From: Macrothele yani | Lineage: Eukaryota > Arthropoda > Arachnida > Araneae > Macrothelidae | Direction of reading: 5' to 3' | Assembly: GCA_039090855.1 (NCBI GenBank) | Contig: CM077010.1 | Span: 46,022,905-46,086,904 of the forward strand | Length of the DNA stretch: 64,000 nt | Shown here: positions 62,701-64,000 of the stretch, piece by piece | Position numbering within the stretch: position 1 is the first letter of the stretch | How the letters are laid out: each line of letters begins with the position of its first letter | Position numbers and translations under genes: made by a program | The notes under the pieces: generated by a model | What the model was told of the DNA's origin: nothing | Seen by the model: the letters and a program-made list of their open reading frames with translations, nothing else | The model's database searches: none

Positions 62701-64000
62701 TATGGCGCCATCTATATTTCAGAAGTATATATTAAAAAAGACAAAGGTCAGCAAAAATAAAAAAAAAACCTGTTGAAATGTTCAAAATATTACTTCAGAG
62801 CATAGGCGCCTACTTCTGAAAATTTTCAGGGTGCTGAAACTCAAAAGGCAGGTACCGTTTCCAGTGTTGAAATTTTAGATGTTTAAATGGACCTTGTCTT
62901 CAGTGTAAACGCGAACAAATTGATTCATGATTTCATGATAAAGATATTACATTTTTTTTATAACAACCAAATTCTTGAACCTCGTTTTAATTCTTCCGAT
63001 TTAATTATCTGTAATGTGTGCACAAGAGCTCCTATATATATTTTTTTTTCTTTTGGACAAGATTTTGAACAAACCTGTTGAAATCAAACCTGTTGAAAAA
63101 GGCTGAGATTGGCAGTATATATCATTAGTCAAAACAGACAGTAGGCTAATAGCGATACCTTTGAGGAGCTCGCTCTAGCAATAGCAAACAAAGTGACGTG
63201 TTCAGTGTTGGAATGGAACGAGCCTCGTAATCATTGCACTGTATTATTTTCCTTACTTGTTATTGTTAGCATTTAGCGTATAACGCAGCATATATCACAG
63301 TGAAATTTTTGCTCTGATCAACAAGTTAACCGCCATCATTTGTCTTTCAGTCCATGTGAACCGGTTGTTATCGATTTGGCATACCACCCCTACGTGGATT
63401 GATTGGTGTTACTATTGGCGACTGCTTATATGTTTTATAACGCTAGAGAGAAAAAAAGCCTCAGCTGAATAATGTCAAACAAACTCACAAACAATGATTG
63501 CAACAACAACAGAAAAAAAAAAAACTTCAAAATTATCCTTTGAGTGAGAAAAGATCATTCGCAGTCTCGCTGTGTGTCTTTTGCTCTCGGACGGTCATTC
63601 ATTACTCCCGCTCTGACATTTACGGCTTTATGACCCTACCGAAGCTCAATGCGTTCATGGTGAACTGTTGAACACTTACTGATGTGCAAGGAACGTGATT
63701 GCGAAAAAAAGAAATTAAATAAAGTTTGTAGCTTAAACAATTAGGAAGGTAGGGTACAAACCACATCCCACACTCCCGATTTCTCGCTTGCTTGCCTGTC
63801 TTATTTCTAAAATACTTATTCCGTATCTGTGGTTAAAACACGATTTTTTGAAGATATTGATTTTTTTTATAAAATCCAAATATTTGCGCTATATTCCGAT
63901 TATCTCATTTAATTTTATGTAAAGTGAAACTAAATATTTAAGTATGAATCCAGTACATATAACAAAAATTCCGAGGATGCGGAGCACCCCCCCAAATGAT
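62701..64000. other. AT-rich sequence to the window edge
   Basis: No coding, RNA or repeat feature that I recognise. A GGCGCCATCTATA motif at 62704 resembles a CTCF-like core. GGGTGCTGAAACTC near 62829 and GGAGCACCCCCCC near 63977 are loosely inverse to each other and may be old element ends. Confidence 0.4.

Overview
The window is nuclear DNA of an animal, and most of it is transposable elements and tandem repeats. I found no host gene I can name. The set of elements suggests an arthropod: an R1-clade LINE, an RTE LINE, a Tx1/L1-like LINE, a Helitron fragment, at least seven different Tc1/mariner copies, hAT fragments and several tRNA-derived SINE families. That is inference from element content, because nothing in the window is a taxonomic marker.

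Layout. 1-2298: R1-clade LINE on the minus strand, cut by the window edge. 2355-3805: a small foldback element, then a Tc1 element with TA duplications. 4204-6360: a SINE1 copy, then a mariner that carries a second-family SINE (SINE2). 6662-9349: SINE1 copies and two copies of an element I call HLE146, which has subterminal inverted repeats around 146-bp monomers. 9425-12613: full-length RTE LINE with 11-bp target duplications and two nonsense codons. 13250-16985: a TTAA-type MITE, two HLE146 copies and a mariner interrupted by a third HLE146. 17690-22508: a hAT remnant, then a deep nest in which an RTE fragment is split by a 2.77-kb HLE146 that holds a seven-monomer array, a MITE and a SINE1. 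22555-23984: a dispersed repeat and a 43-bp satellite. 24740-26491: promoter-like sequence, a Helitron N-domain ORF and a Helitron 3' end. 26763-27583: 320-bp tandem repeats, each with a tRNA-like segment. 27585-34200: SINEs and MITEs in AT-rich sequence.

34227-41047: a 6.8-kb two-ORF Tx1/L1-like LINE inserted just after the A box of a SINE1, with a 12-bp target duplication. 41323-49620: SINEs, three Tc1 elements, a 30-bp minisatellite and an array of eight CTCF-like motifs in a three-monomer higher-order repeat (43657-44760). 50935-55753: tRNA-derived repeats, a deleted mariner, a long foldback, a 36-bp minisatellite open on both strands and a mariner remnant. 55975-61490: a dispersed repeat, an 860-bp foldback, and a hAT/ZMYM-like transposase fragment split by a nest around a DUF4817-type transposon. 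61490-64000: AT-rich sequence with nothing recognised.

Almost every transposase or reverse transcriptase reading frame is broken. The exceptions are the Helitron N-domain ORF and, apart from two stop codons, the RTE ORF. Nesting and target duplications give a relative order of insertion. The most unusual items are the HLE146 family with its expanding array, the CTCF-like array, and the LINE inserted at the SINE A box.
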